Source of the DNA: Apteryx mantelli | Taxonomy: Eukaryota; Chordata; Aves; Apterygiformes; Apterygidae | Direction of reading: 5' to 3' | Assembly: GCF_036417845.1 (NCBI RefSeq) | Contig: NC_089979.1 | Location: 121,181,415-121,245,414 of the forward strand | DNA length: 64,000 bases | Shown: positions 34,761 to 48,300 of the stretch, piece by piece | How positions within the stretch are numbered: position 1 is the stretch's first letter | Layout: each line of letters opens with the position of its first letter | Position numbers and translations under genes: made by a program | Notes under the pieces: generated by a model | Database searches by the model: none | What the model saw: the letters and a program-made list of their open reading frames with translations, nothing else | Told to the model about the DNA's origin: nothing

Positions 34761-36977
34761 TAGCCGGCAGCTCCGTGCTTTCTGCTGGAAACGGTCCCCT
34801 CGAAAGCAACTTCAGGAAGGAGCCGGAGTTGAGAAATCTGCTTTTCCTGTTTAATCGAAGGCAGTTTAGTTTATTTAAAGAGCCGCGAGTCCTCCACTGT
34901 CCTTGCCGCTTTTTCCTGTAGTTGTCACTGTCGAGGTTGCACCCGGAGAGCAAGCCCGTTATTTGCGAAATTTTTTCATGTCAGTTCTTTTTGCTTGCTG
35001 CCGAAGGAAGAGCGCTAATATGACTAACTTCTGTGGTTGGTAGGTTAAACACAAGGCAAACTCCAGGTGTCATTAAAGTGAGAGTTATGGGTTTGCCTGG
35101 TTCCTATAATCTGATGTTCTTATAGCTCAAAATAAACCTTTTCATTAGAAGAAATATGGATCCAGCTTTTGCAGCCTTTGATTGATTAGACCTCCCTCAC
35201 CTAACTCAGGAGGGAGTTTTGCCTGATTAAGACCTATAAAACTGTGCTGAGGTTTGTTACACAATCAGCTGTAGTGTGCAGTATGGGCTCGGTTAGATAA
35301 CTTTGCATCTGGGTCCTGTTTTCACTGGTCCAGCTGAAGTACTTTAAAGTCAAATTAGTTTAGGTGCTCCACTTTAAGGAGTGAGACCTGTAAAGCTGAG
35401 ATGTACAAGGGGGAGAGAGTAGTATTTTACTGAAGAAAACTAAACTAGAGAAATGGGTGACACTTACTAGAGATACTGACTGAAATTCAGAAATACACAA
35501 AAATGTGTATTTTGATAGCAGGTAAAGTCACCTATTTTCATACTGAAATGTGTTTTATTCTTTATTTGTGGTAGTTCTTAGTTGTGCCTAAGAACCTCTA
35601 GTTGAGAACCAGGGATCGGCTGTAGTAAAAGATGTAGTAAAAGATGACACATGCAGTCATAGTCTCCTCACTAAAGAGCTCACCTTCTTATGCAATTATG
35701 CAAAAATCTTACAGTCCGAGAATCATGTGCAGAAAAACTTTCAGGTTGCCAACCACCAGACATGTGAGCTGATTGTTCACTTACTGCCACTTCATTTTCT
35801 CTGTGATTCTTTTTTTTCGCCTAAAATATTTGACAGTAAGCATATATATGGGTTCTAGTAAGCTTCCCAGATATCACTTGTTTGTGGAACTTTATTTGTT
35901 GCTGCAACTGCAAATGTTGCTCTAAAAATGCTTTTCTTTAAGGTGTAATAGAAAGTAAAAGAAAACAGAAGCTTTCTTATACTCAGATTAATAGTACTAT
36001 AGGACCAGTCTTTGAAGAAACACTTTTTGTGTATGCTGTAACTATTTTTAGATGAAAAAACTCCTTTGGGATGGCATTTCTCCAGTTCATTATTGGGTCG
36101 TTGGAATTTCAGGTGGTCAAAGTCTTAGTCTAGTTCTTTGGATGGGGGAGGAAAAAAAAAAGCACTGCATGGTATTCTGTGAAGTTCAAATGCAGGCTAT
36201 TGGAAAGTTTCAAATGGCTCTAAAATAATCTCTGGTGGGAAGGTGTATTTACTGTGTTTGGGGCAATTGGCTTTGGATACAGAAGAACAGATAGTGTTTC
36301 TGAAATGGGGGCATACCAGTGTAACTCTTCTAGCTTTGGTAGTTCAGTATTGCTTTTCCTTCACTGACAACTTGGTCCAGCACAAATATGTGCATGTAAA
36401 TCCAGTGTGTGTGCAGACAGATAGGCATTTTAGGATTACTAATCTCATAGCCACGTTGGAAGCTTGGATACTTGCTTTCCTTGAACATAAGTCTGTTGAA
36501 GAACTTAGGCATCTGCTTAAGAGCTTTCCTGGACTAGGACCACAGAAGACAAATTATGTATCACTAAATTAACAGTTTTCCTGAATATTTTAACTTTAAT
36601 AAAATGCAAAAATAGCTTCTTAATGTTAACATGAAGAGCACTATTTTTTTTAGCTGGACTATCAAGCCTAGCTGTTCATCTCCTAATCTTAGAGGAGACA
36701 TTTTTCTAGGGTTAGGTGTTTAAATGTATCCCGGTTCAAGATACTGCAGTGTGGTGAATTATGGAGTTCTCATTCTGTTAATGAGAATTGGATGTTTGTA
36801 TATCAAGCAGAAAGTTGATGTGATCCAGGTAACTTTTTAATAGCATGCCAAAGCTGTGAGCTCTTGATCCTCAGAAAAGCTAATGGAATATACATTGTAC
36901 TGGTAAGCATCAGATGCTGTTTGACAGAAGATACTTATATGGCAGCCATAATTGTTATATCACAAGTGCTAATTTAT
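34761..36977. other. Intron-like unique sequence
   Basis: AT-rich directly after the island. A perfect 12-bp tandem repeat (tgtagtaaaaga twice) lies at 35621-35644. A 109-codon plus frame (36243-36572) has no family resemblance. No other feature. Confidence 0.5.
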
Positions 36978-37100
36978 CTTCATAGAGATGGGGCAGGAAA
37001 ATACCATGGACATAGAGAGGCTAAGTGCCTTGCCGACGCACTTAGGAAGCCCGAAAGAGAAAGAAATTGAAGCTAGATGGCAAAAGCTCTAGACTGGCAA
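36978..37100 (-). repeat. MIR-like SINE relic, antisense on plus strand
   Basis: 'agagatggggcaggaaaata', 'ggacatagagaggctaagtg' and 'ccttgccgacgcacttagga' follow the order of antisense MIR (gatggggaaactgaggcaca, gagaggttaagt, gacttgcccaaggtcaca). Confidence 0.6.
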
Positions 37101-38599
37101 CTAGATTGTTTACCTTCTTTAGTGTAGATTATTTGGTTTATGCCATAATAAGATAAAGGAATTTCTAGGTATTGCATCCAGTAGTTGGCTAACAATGTTA
37201 GAAGTTTAAAGTTTGCTTTTCTACTGTATGTCTTTCTATAGTTTGGACACGCATGATATTTGGTAGGTGTTGGTATTCTATTATGTTGTCATAGTTTCCC
37301 TTCTCCTGGGTTTGGTGCTTTTTAAAACTGAGGGGTAGGGGGAAGGAGGGAAGTAAAGCATCTAGTAGACCCCATGCAAAAAGAACAGTTTGTTAATGGA
37401 TTGTCAGGGTGAGGAGTTGGAATGTGAGATAGTCAGCAGTCAGTATTATGATTCCTGATGCAACTGTTAGTCAGCAACACTTTACGTAAATATCCGAAAT
37501 AAAATTTAATACCATCTGCTGTAGTGTATTTCATCATTAAGATGACTTCACGCAGGAAGTTTTAACTTGAGGAATAAGGATATGTGCTACAAAGAATTGT
37601 TGGAGTTGCTTTGAAAATAGTAACTTTGATTTTTCTTGGTGGTTATGGCTCAAAGTTCTCCACCCCATGATTGCATTTTTACACTAAAAACTGTAACACA
37701 CAGTCTTTTAAAGAGTGGCTAAATAATCTTAGTCAAGCGCCTTGCAGAAAAACTGCAGAATCACTGCATAGCAAGTAGCTCTGAGGAGCTTCACTTTTTT
37801 CTGCACTTGGAGCTGAAACGCCCTCTCCCAGTTCACTTGTATGTGCCACTGGTGCTAGCTGTTGACACCGAAGGGCATTTATTCCACATAGACTCAGCTT
37901 TCAGTGGGCAAAGACCATCATGTTGTCTCTCACTAGTCAGCTAGTTGTAGTTTCTGCGTTTACCACAAACTGATGAGAAGAACTGTATTAATTTTTCTTT
38001 CCTTGCCATTTTACACAGCAAACGCTATAGAGTTGTGAAGTTTCCCTTCTGGCTCTGATTTAGGAACGTATTCATCTTTAAGGTGGTGTGCATGTCGTTT
38101 AACAGTGCTGGCCCTCAGAGAGAGAGGGAAGTTTGAAAGTGGCATTTGTGCCCTAGAAAAATCTATACAGAGATAACGAGAGCTAAGAGGATGCTTAAAA
38201 ACTATCACATGCCCAAGTGTTTTTGTGAATAAACTTGAGTGCTTTGCTGAATCATAGCTCTGAGCACGCAGACACAATATACCTATAAAGTATGCTACAG
38301 CTGACTGCAGTGCTGTGTAAAGTGCTTGTAAAATATTTTAGTGTAGGTGTTTGGAGACTGTCTGAACTGCAAAAATGAAATATGAGAGGATTCATACATG
38401 CTATTAAACAAGAATGGAAATGCAACATTGCCAGTGGGTTAATTCAGACATTGTCATGAAATCCAACCAGAACGTATCCCATTCTCTCTCATATTCAAAT
38501 AATTGGGTTAAAACTGAGTAAAAAAAAAAATTGAGTAAATGTCAGAATTCCCATTGATTTCACTAAGGAAATGACATACAAAGGGTGTGTTCCAGTAAA
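37101..38599. other. Unique sequence, no gene recognised
   Basis: A minus frame at 38011-38277 (88 codons, from a non-ATG start) is the only sizeable open frame. No supported gene. An A run occurs at 38521-38530. Confidence 0.5.
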
Positions 38600-39560
38600 T
38601 CGGCAAGGGAGTTCTATTAGTTACCTGAAGTAACTCTTGGATTTGCCTGATGTTAATATTTTTGTTACAGTGCATGATATTGATTTGATAATTGGGAATA
38701 GTACAAAATATTCTCACAGCCCACACGAAAGCCGAACCCCAGTACTGAATTGTGGCTTTGCCTCCCAGCCCGTTAATTTGATTAATCGCACAAAGATTGT
38801 TAATGACAGCAGATGCCCTGTGAGCTGCCTGCTCACAGCACGCACTGGCGAGCGCTTGGCTTTGCTGGCTTGCCGATGCCGTGAGTATTGCAGAGGGAAA
38901 TAAAAGGGGTATTTTGGGGGGGGGGGTGCCCCCCGCCCCCCTTCGGGTAGGGGGGATGGCGCAGCCCGCTAGGAGCGGCGCGGAGCCGCGCGGGGGCGCC
39001 CGAGGACAGGCGGAGCGCGGGGATCCCCTGGAGGGGGGTGCAGGGGACCCAGGGATCACGATTGATTTACCGAGCGGGGAAATTAATCCCAATTAACCCA
39101 AAGAATGGATCGGTTAAACTACCTCACCTGCCTGGGCACACTCCTATTCGCAGTTAGAGGGGCTGTATTTTGATCTTAATTTGCTGATAATAGTGAGGTA
39201 AAAATCAAAGTACGGCCATTCTAATTGCAGTTTAGGTGGTTCACATGGAGAATTAATGAAATTAAAGTAATCCACATAAAATTGTATCAGGTGAATTTTG
39301 CTGCGCATCCCTGTGTGAAGAAGCCCAGCGTTGTATGGCTCTGGGGAGAGAGTCTCCGAGCGCCTGCACTGGTTCTTGGGGTGAGCGGGGTGTCACACCA
39401 CAGCGGGGCCCTCCGTGTCAGCAGGGCGAGCTGCTGTGTATTCTCACACAACTCTCTTGCAAGTTAATAGTTTCCTCAGGAGTTTCATCCAAGGTTACAC
39501 ACCTCTGCTGTGTCAAAACGATGCCTTGGATCACGTCAGCGTGATCTTGTATATATTTGA
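38600..39560. promoter_or_regulatory. Motif-dense candidate enhancer / conserved non-coding element
   Basis: This stretch differs from its surroundings. It has densely packed homeodomain-type cores (ttaatttgattaat near 38773; aaattaatcccaattaaccc near 39080; ggagaattaatgaaattaaa near 39247, followed by gtaatcc), opposed SOX-type words (acaaag and attgtt at 38790-38801) and a TCF/LEF-type atcaaag near 39204. It also holds a 7-bp hairpin (ctgtgag / ctcacag, 38818-38838) and a small GC-rich core (about 38920-39060). No coding frame is convincing. Such texture is typical of vertebrate developmental enhancers, but conservation cannot be tested here. It lies about 4 kb from the CpG island, possibly in its first intron. 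Confidence 0.4.
38916..38955. repeat. G11 / C6 / C6 / G6 run cluster
   Basis: Eleven G, then TG, six C, G, six C, and shortly after six G. The arms are self-complementary and could form a hairpin, a G-quadruplex or an i-motif. Assembly error is possible in such sequence. Confidence 0.85.
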
Positions 39561-42500
39561 CACTGATGTGCTTTATAATTAGTTCTTTGCCTGGTCTTAC
39601 ACCACGACAAGCTGTGCTGATACAGAGTGCCTAAGCTGTTTTTTAAAAAACAAAAACAAAAAACTGAAGCTCAAGATGTGGCCAAGAGAGGCAAAGGAGC
39701 AATTGACCAGAGATGAGGAGATGCAAGTTATTTTGAATTGGTACTCTACACTGGCCTGCTATATTATATACTGTTTGAGAATGAGGAGAGAGTACGGTAG
39801 GTAACATTGGAGAGGGGAAAAATAAGAACAGGTTTTATAGATGAGTTTTTTGGGAAAGGCAATATGGAGCAGAAGAGAGAAGATACTTTTGGTATTTGGT
39901 GAGGGCTGGAAGGATCAGAAGTTACAAGTGGGTTTTAATGAAAAAAAACAGTGGGTAAAGTCCTGGCTCTTGTGATGTGCAAAGCAAAACTTTTATGTTG
40001 CCTTCACTGGTGCTAGGATTATTCCTGGCTTGAATGTCAGGAAATAGAGCTCAGTCTCTCTTTTGTATTTGTAAATTTACGGATTTAGAATACTTGTTAT
40101 CTGCAATGGAAGATGAGGTCAAACTCAGGAAAAACTTTCTTGCTGGAGCAGTAGTGTAATTGAAATAAATTTTTGAAGGATGTGACACTTCTGTCATCAG
40201 GAGGTTTTAAGAACTTAAAATGACTACGAGGAGTTTTTGAGATATAGTTTATTCAGTCTTGGGGCAATTGATACACCAGCTATGACCTTTGTGATTTTGT
40301 AAAATTTTGCAGAAAGTTGACTTTTATGTTTGATCCTTTCTACACAGGATGTAAAATTTTCTTAAATTGTTAATCTCTGTGCAGCAGATCAGGGAAGCCT
40401 ATGTGTTTCTGGCATAAGATCACAGGAGTAAACAAATTTCTTTTTTTCCTTCCTTCTTGAACTGAGATTGATAGTGTGCAGCAGCTAGTGGTACTGGTTT
40501 GTAAGCTGGTTATTTATGCCATTCTTTGTGCTCTTTTTGCTGTTGTAGTTTAGCCAATGGTAAGTGTGTGTGCATGTATGTACACACACACTCTCTCTTA
40601 CTTTAGACAACCAGAAGTGGTCTCTATAGCTTGGTTTTATGTGTGACTCTTAGTCTGGCATCTTTGGATAGAGCCATCCCAGTTGTACTGCTAGAGATAG
40701 GTAAAGTGTGATGTGACTGACATCCCACTTATAAATAAAGACAGAGACTGTTGTCTCTTTATCTAAAAGGTGCCACTTAAAAATCTGCCAACTTTGTGGC
40801 ATAAGCACTCATCAGGTGTCATCAAGGTGGCTGGCGCATCAGTCATCTTCTCATTCTACTTCTGGAATAGAATGTGAGTATTTGGATCATTAAGGATTCT
40901 TATGCATCAGAGTTCCTTTGAGTAAGGAATCCAGTTTGAGGGTGATGAAATTTCGGTAGTCTTTTTGTTTCCAAAAACAAGACTAACAGAAATATAATCA
41001 GCTGAATGGATGACAGGACTGAATACTGCCTGAAATGCACCAGCTTTTACCAGAATGTGTATGCAGAAAGTGGTGCAGGGTTTCTTTCCCTCCCTCCGTG
41101 ATCTTTGCCTCCTGCTGTAGCAAAACATCAAATTGCAGTGGTTCTTACACTCAGCTGCCATTTTTTTTTACATAACTGTTTTTCAAAGTGTTTACATAAC
41201 TCAGGCAGCAAATTTGACCAGCAATTTGTGGATGGATTTGCCTTTTTTTGGTTAAAAAATACTTGAAGTATGTCAGAGAGGTGTTGGTTAGGAGTTGAGC
41301 AAAACTTTTTTGAAGAACTGTCCTTGAAACCTTTTGGAGTTAAGTGGTCCAAGAGGCATATATTTTGAAGGTTGGCTATGATTCTTGGGAGTGTTGACTG
41401 GGAAGTGTGTAAAAGTAGCTACTCTAGTGTGCAATGGAAATATCTTTGGTTTGAACACTCCAGTGTTAACAGAAGGTAGTTGCACAGTAGAGATGCTTGT
41501 TTCCTGCCCTGAATACATCTTTAATTTCTACGTTACCACTCATGCTGTTAATATATGAATTTCCTTTCTTGTCCTGCTAAATTATATTCAGCATTCTTAA
41601 GAAATAAGCCTGTTCCTGCCAGTTTTAGTTACGTAATCAGTATTAAGAAATTCTAAACCTGGCCTGTACTGAATAAGATGAAACATGACTTTTACAAGTG
41701 GTGATGATGAAGCCAAATATGTTCTGCAGGCAGTTTGGATCATAACTAGCGAAAAGCAGATTTTTACATGGCTTCAATTTTATTACCTTCTTAGATAAAA
41801 CGTTTTTCACTGTGGGCAAGTAGTTATTGTATAGTCAATTTCTTTAGTAAGTACCTAGAGTTAATTTACTTATTTGCATTTATGTCTTGGCGATGCTTTA
41901 TTGTGAAAGTGGTTATGTTTAACAACCCATTTAGCAGGTGAGTGATTCTTTTATGCTGTTGTATCCATTTTCCAGTGGCCATCCATGACTTGTCAGATAC
42001 TAATTTTCCAAAGGGTGCAGTCTTATATCTGTGATCAGAGGCTAAATTGGAGTTGAATGAAATAGCAAAGAGAGAATGTTTGATCAATTTGAAATGGTCC
42101 ATTTGCCCTGCAGTTTGAGAGAAAATCAGGGAAGATGAATACAGCAAGTGGCATGTGTTGTAGCCAATCTCCTTAACTTCACTACAAAATATGAGCTTCG
42201 CTTTAGAAATGTTGACAGAGTACCACTGTGTAGGTTGGCAGCAGGATGCATAAGATACGCAAAAGTGGCAGTGCCTTGTCGTTTTTTGAAAGAGATGGGA
42301 AAACTAAAGAGAGCAGCCCTGATGTTTTTCATGCAGCTATTGCCAAGAAACTTCAGTTGAACATAATCCTTTATCGATGGTGGTTTCCTTGGCTTAGTTA
42401 CAATATAAGTTAGAACAAAAATTCAGTTTCTGTAAACTGATTCTGATGTGACCTGTCCTTGGCCCCAATAGCAAAGAACTTTTGTGGTAGGAATTTCTTC

Positions 42501-44588
42501 CTTCTACTGTCTCAGGTAAACATCTTGAAGCCATATGAGGATGCTGTGTGAGGCCTGTAGGACCAGGCCATTCCTGTTTTAAATAGTTTGCTAGATTGTG
42601 TTTGCTGCTTCCGAGCATCCAGATATATTTCTAACACATTCATCTTTAAGGCACTCGGACCTCAAACAGAAAAGACAAAATGAGCTTTAAGCATGAGTGG
42701 GATTTGGCAACACAGGTTTTTCAGGCTGTCGTTTGGCCTTGTCTCTGTGCACCATTAGTCACTTCCCAGGTATTCAGGGTACATGGAGAAAGGCTGTGTG
42801 GTCTAAGAGCACTGATTTTGCAGCCTAAGTGTTGTGGTGAGTTTTCCTTTCCTATGTAGCAGAAGGGAGGCAATTAGAACATTTTGCTGTTGTGAGAAAG
42901 GAGCAAGGATGCTAAAACAAATCAAAACTAATGATTCCAAGAAAATGAGACAAAATCCTTGTTCCTCTGCTGACAGCTGACATTTCCATTGACTTCTGAG
43001 TAGACAGTCTGTACTTCAGGAATCTGTGGCTTTGTGACATCTTTCATGAATAAGAAAAGTGAGGTAAAGATGTTAAGAGGCTTTTGTGGATTCATTCTTA
43101 CTTCAGAGTGTGAGGTTTAAGTATTTAATGTGTGTGGAATACTTTTAAAATAGAAAGTGAGACAGGAAAAAGTATATTGTATCTCCTTTTTCTGGGAGTT
43201 CATGATGTAATGCTGTGTTTGGAGATTTGACTACAAAAGGTTTTCTGAGCATGACTTGTTTGTCACTTAGCTGCTCTTCCTAACTGTTCTTGGATAAAAT
43301 ATCCATTGGTGTAATTTGTAAGGTATAAGCTCTGTTGGCTTCTGATTTATTTCTTTGTAGCACTGGTGTCTAACCCATGGCAGAATTAGAGCATTTGCAG
43401 GGCTCAGTTTTAGGAGTTTTTGTTTTTTTTCCTTCAACAAAAAACTGAAGTTATGGAAGTTTTGTTCACAAAGCCATCCAAAATCATGGAGCTGGATGGA
43501 ATACAAGTTAAAAAAAAATAAATGCTGTGACACATGTTAGCATTATACATTGCCTGTATTGTCATCTTGATTTCTTTTTAGAAAAGGAAGAACTTACACT
43601 TTTTAGAAGTGGAAGTAAACAAGAAAAAGTTATGATCAGTGTTCTGAAATCAAATGTAAACATTTGAAAAATGAGGATTCTTTGTTTTCTATTTAAACAA
43701 ATAATTTATAAAGATTTCCAACTGAGGACTGGGCTTTTATATGTTTTATTCAGAGATAGTCTTTTTCAGCACTCATTTAATGTATAGCTCTTTGTTCTAC
43801 TAAGCTTTTACTACTACTGTATTTTAAAATAGAATTTAAGGTTCTTGTGTTTTGTTTTCTCCCTTATATTAAGAATAAAACAACTTTAAAAACTCTTACT
43901 TCTAATTACTTCTAAGAGTTAATTTATAACTCTTATTAGTCTATTTATAGTGTTATGCTTCTAATCCATTGACAGGAATTGAAGCAAATTTGCTTTCTTG
44001 GTTTCATGTGTCAGGAAAGATTTGTTATTGCTTGCAGGGTAGGGCGAATAATGTGTTTTTGTTTTGGTCACTGAACCAATCAACTGCAAATGCTTGTTTG
44101 GTTTGTTCTGATGCAGAACTTCATCTAACTTTTTTCATTTTGTAAGGATTTGGGGAGGGTCAAATGGAAGGTTTTTCCTTCTCTTAAAATATTTTGTTTG
44201 CATCTGAAGTAGTTTTGACGGCAGTAGAACATGTAGGTGTTCCTGGAAAAATCGACAGCAAGTATTGCTGTTCCACTGGTGCATGGGCCAATGGTTAGAA
44301 CACTTACTGTGGGTGGATTGAAACTTTACTTATTCTTTAAAATATTTGTATCAGAGCTTGGCCAGAAAATAAGAGAATATCCTGGCTTCCCTGCTCAGCC
44401 AGCCATGATAGGGAGAGGAGGCACAGTGCCTGAGGTTTCAGCTTGGCCTCAGGTTGCATGGGGGAGCACATTATATGAAGTGGTACATCATCCACAGGAG
44501 AGACACAGATAGTGCCATTAAACCAGCTGTATCGATACTAATATTGGATGCTATTTGGAAGGAGAGAAGAAAGCCTTTGAATCTGCTT
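39561..44588. other. Intron-like unique sequence, no gene recognised
   Basis: About 5 kb, AT-rich, with only short frames (41866-42147 minus, 93 codons; 44237-44512 plus, 91 codons) lacking family resemblance. Short TG/CA words occur near 40564-40600. No repeat was identified with confidence. Confidence 0.5.
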
Positions 44589-44632
44589 GGTAGAGGAAGG
44601 ATTTGAACCTCTCTCTCCTTTTTATCCAAAGG
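44589..44632 (-). repeat. Possible MIR-type fragment
   Basis: 'ggtagaggaaggatttgaac' then ctctctctcct and ccaaag resembles the antisense MIR part 'ggcagagc.gggattcgaac' followed by 'ccagg..tctgactccaaag'. Very short, so weak. Confidence 0.3.
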
Positions 44633-45254
44633 ATATTGGCCCTGGGGTGACAAAGGGTGAAACTTTTCTCCCCCTTCCTTTCCTCCCTGCTCCCAAAAAC
44701 TTTAGGGTGTTTTCCCTCTACCCCATTCAAGTTGATAGGAAACTCCAAACACTATTGCTGTAGCACAAGATACTACTAGATATCAGGGAAAGTGATGAAT
44801 CTCACTTTTTTTCTGCTGTTGTGTTTGTAGGCTGGCAGGAATGGAGACAGACTGAGGTATTCTGGGGAAAGGGGAGTTCAAATGTACAGGCTGGCTGGGC
44901 AGCCATGCAAGATGGCATATCTGATTCTCTTTCCTGCCATGGCCTCGCTTATGAGGTGTATGTTTGGGAGCAGGTTTTAACCCTCAGGGAAGGAAGAGGC
45001 AATGCGAAAGGCTGAAGCAGGAAAAAAAGGGAAGGAAAGATGGAGAAAAAAAAAAAAAAAAGGAAAATCTGCCTTCGTTACAGTCTAACCAACCTGTGAA
45101 TTCTCACAAATGCTGAATAGTGTTGCTCCTGTTTTTTATAAGATGCATCTGTGGTTCACGCTGCCTTAGTCTTTGAATGAGTCTCAAACATTGCTGCTGT
45201 GCTTTTTTAAAATCCTGTGTAAAGAGGAGAAGTAATTCTACTCAAACTCTACTA
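44633..45254. other. Unique sequence with an A-rich run
   Basis: An A run of about 17 lies near 45045-45061. No gene or repeat body adjoins it that I can name. Confidence 0.5.
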
Positions 45255-45375
45255 ATTGGGAACTGAGGAACAGCAGGGTTATATAATTTGTCTGAGATCA
45301 TACCAGGAATCTCTGGCAGAGTGGGGCACCAGAACAGGGATGTCTGGACTTCCAGTCCAGCACAGAGCCATCTGT
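45255..45375 (-). repeat. MIR-like SINE relic, antisense on plus strand
   Basis: In order: 'gggaactgaggaacagcagg', 'gttatataatttgtctgaga', 'tcataccaggaatctctggc', 'agagtggggcaccagaacag', 'ggatgtctggacttccagtc', then cagcacagagcc. This follows antisense MIR closely (actgaggcacagag, gttaagtgacttgcccaagg, tcacac..gtggcagagc, cgggattcgaacccagg, ctccagtccagtgctct). It is the clearest MIR copy in the window. Confidence 0.75.
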
Positions 45376-48300
45376 ATTTCCCCTAAAAAAAAGTCTGTGT
45401 TATATTTTATGCATATTGCAAAGAGAGCGGAAAGTTTGATCCAAAAATTCTGTTTCATTTCTATTCTAACATACTATGTGGCAGGCAGAAGTACTTGTTA
45501 GTGATATTTTAGTAGCGCAGGGTATGCTTTTGGGCTATATAGTAGCACTTGTGGAAAAATTACAATTTATGAAGAGATTTAGAGTTATTTGTCTTCCATG
45601 AGCTGTTTACTTCATCAACTGAGCTAACATCTATTAAATGTTCATTCTAAGTATAATACCCTCAAGAGTCAATTTAGGTAAACTGCAGTACCTCTCTAGG
45701 CTAAAAATTGCTTTGCATAATGCATGTAGAAAAATCCATTAAATTATTTTTTTCTTTCCCTCTCAGGCTTTCTTATACTTTAAAATGAAAAAAAAATTTT
45801 TTTTTTAATGGAGGAGTAGGGAAGTGGAGAAAGCTCCTTTGTCAACTGCATAAATGGACAGTCAGAGCTTTTGTGTGTAAGGTTTTTTTTTAATTGTGTC
45901 TTCAATTTTCTTCTCTTTTAAGTTGAATATGTTATCATGACTGCAAACTTTCACACTCCTATTGTAATCGACAATAGTCTAATAACCTTTAGAGCTTTGG
46001 CATTTTCCAGCCTGCCAGCCAAATGAATGTTTGGAAGAATGTCGAAGACAGTGACTTAAATCATGTTGCAATGCACAGTTAGGCTGTCCTTTACTTCAAA
46101 TACTGTATGGTATTTATAAAACCATGTGCCTGCAGCAGTGAATGATGTTTGAGGGTCAGCATCACCTTTGCTTATTGTTTGAGAAGACAGACAGCTGCAC
46201 GGGGTTGAAGGTGAGAAACAAGACACTGCTGAGCTCCATAGCTTCCTGGGCTGAGAGCTCGGGAGGCTTGGAGGGAGAATGGGTCCAAGTGAGACCAGCC
46301 TGTGGAGGTGTGGGTCCTGGTGGAGAGCTGGAGGGGTTCAGCTCATGTGGAGCTAAATCTGCTCCGAATGAGGATGGGCTACTGCCTAGCACTGCTGTGA
46401 CACCACTGTCATTCTGTCTCTCACAGGTTCACCTATCCTCTTTGTTCACCTGTTACTGGGTGTTTAAAGGAGAAGGGAAGTCTGTTTTAACTCCTGAAGT
46501 TTAAGACATAGCTGTTAAGGGGTAGGTCATAAGTGCTGCAAAGAACTAATGCATACAAAGAAGTTGGAAAGTTTTTTTTTGTTTTGTTTTGTTTTTTGCT
46601 TTTTCTTCCTTTAACCTCTAGCATGTTTTGGTGATATTATACAATGGTTTTAGCAGGTTGAGTATTCCTGTATGATGTCCTAATGTTAGTTTTACTAGGA
46701 TGTTTTAATGAGTCAAAAATAAAAATAACATTTTGGGACTTTGCGTGAGGATTCTTCTGTGTTTAAGTGTGGCTGAACTTCAAATTATTCACTGTGGCAA
46801 GGGATGGGGGAACACCACCAGACTATCAGTGAATATTAACATTGCTTTTGTTGCTACTGCTGATACAGTTGCTCAATAAGGCTTTTAGTTACCTGTACTT
46901 CAGTGAACCTCTTCCCGCAAATACCACCGGTTAATTCCAAGCATAGGAAAAGGAATTAAGCTACCATTACCGGGCTCTGAACTCTCAACCAAAGAGGGCT
47001 TGCAAGTTACTGTGAGTTTCTCCATGTTTATGCTCTTACCTACTTTGCACCTACTTTAGGCTATCATAATTCTTAGTCGAATGTTGGAAACAAATCTTTG
47101 GCTGCAAACAGATGTTCATTTTGCTGCCCTGTTTGAAGCTAATGTCACCTGCTGATATCTGCCAGTACTATGTTGCCAGAGATTGCCCCTCTACAGCTTT
47201 CCTGGCAGAAGAGATTTATAAGAATTTTCTAGTTTCTTTCTTAAGGCTAAATCCATCAGACTAGTTTAACCTGCTTTACATGTGCTGGTGGGTTTGAATT
47301 AGCCCATAGCCTGTTGACTTTGCTGAAAGGAGATTAGAGAGTACTTTCTACCAGTGGAGCTATAGGGAAGCAACTATGACAAATTTAAACAGCACAGCTG
47401 CCTACAGAAGACAACATCTATTTAGAGCCTCTGATTTGTCACCAGCACATACATCTTATGTCTATTAATCCAAGCTAAAGTGTGTAGAAGTGCTTTTGCT
47501 AGTATGCTTGTTTTGTATACTAGCAGTAGGTTTGGTCTGGTTTATCCTAGTATAAGTTATGATCATGGTAGGAGGGTTCTTCCATTTTGATGTCCTAACA
47601 AAGACTTTTAAGTTTAGGCAAAGGCACAGTGTTGATTTCCCCACTTGATCATGCTTTGACTGTTTTAAAAACTTTACATAATAAGAATCTAGCCTTATCA
47701 ACTAAAGCAGCTTCAGCTTGCTACGCTTTGCTGGGACCTGCTGGACAAGCCGAAAGCTGTTTTCAAGCAGTCAAAACTATGTAAAAATTTCTCTGTGTAA
47801 ACTGTCCAAAAAGTCCAGCAAGTCCTGCCAAGCATCCTTCCCAAGCCATGATCCCAAAATTGCTAATTGTTGTTTGGTTTGAATTCTCCTTCCCTTCACC
47901 CTCATGTACTATACTATGCTGGTAATTTTCTGGCAGTCAAACTGCAACTCTCCATTCAAAATTCAGTGTTTTTCCTCATCTCTTTTGTTGTTTTCTCACT
48001 TGACATCTTTACCATCTATCTTTCTTTATAAAAGACTCTCACTGAACTCCAGGAGCCGTATTTTCCATGCTGAAAGTATATATATTTTTTGATCAACAGA
48101 AATTTAATGCCACGTAGGAGGGTAGCCATAAAAGGTTTCTCCTGCTTTCCCCCCCCCCCTTTTAAAAATATCTCTAGCACACTTTAAAGAAGAAGCAATC
48201 TGTGAAGGTGTTCTAAATAATTTCGTAAGTCCTAATTTTTTCATATTTGCATGTTTCTCTACATGAAATATATGCTATAAAAAAGTCAGTGTTGCAGCAA

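Noticed and set aside
34039-34953. 304-codon minus-strand frame across the CpG island
   Set aside because: Pro/Arg/Ala-rich, with no domain, and overlapped by open frames on both strands. GC-rich DNA lacks stop codons, so length is not evidence of coding here.
38011-38277. Minus-strand frame containing 'SSRYLCIDF', reminiscent of the FGF-family '(R)RYLCMDF' stretch
   Set aside because: The resemblance covers only a few residues, the rest of the FGF fold pattern is absent and the frame has no ATG at its start. Treated as coincidence.
39112-39122. ctacctca, a let-7 seed match
   Set aside because: An eight-base match in non-transcribed-looking DNA is expected by chance.
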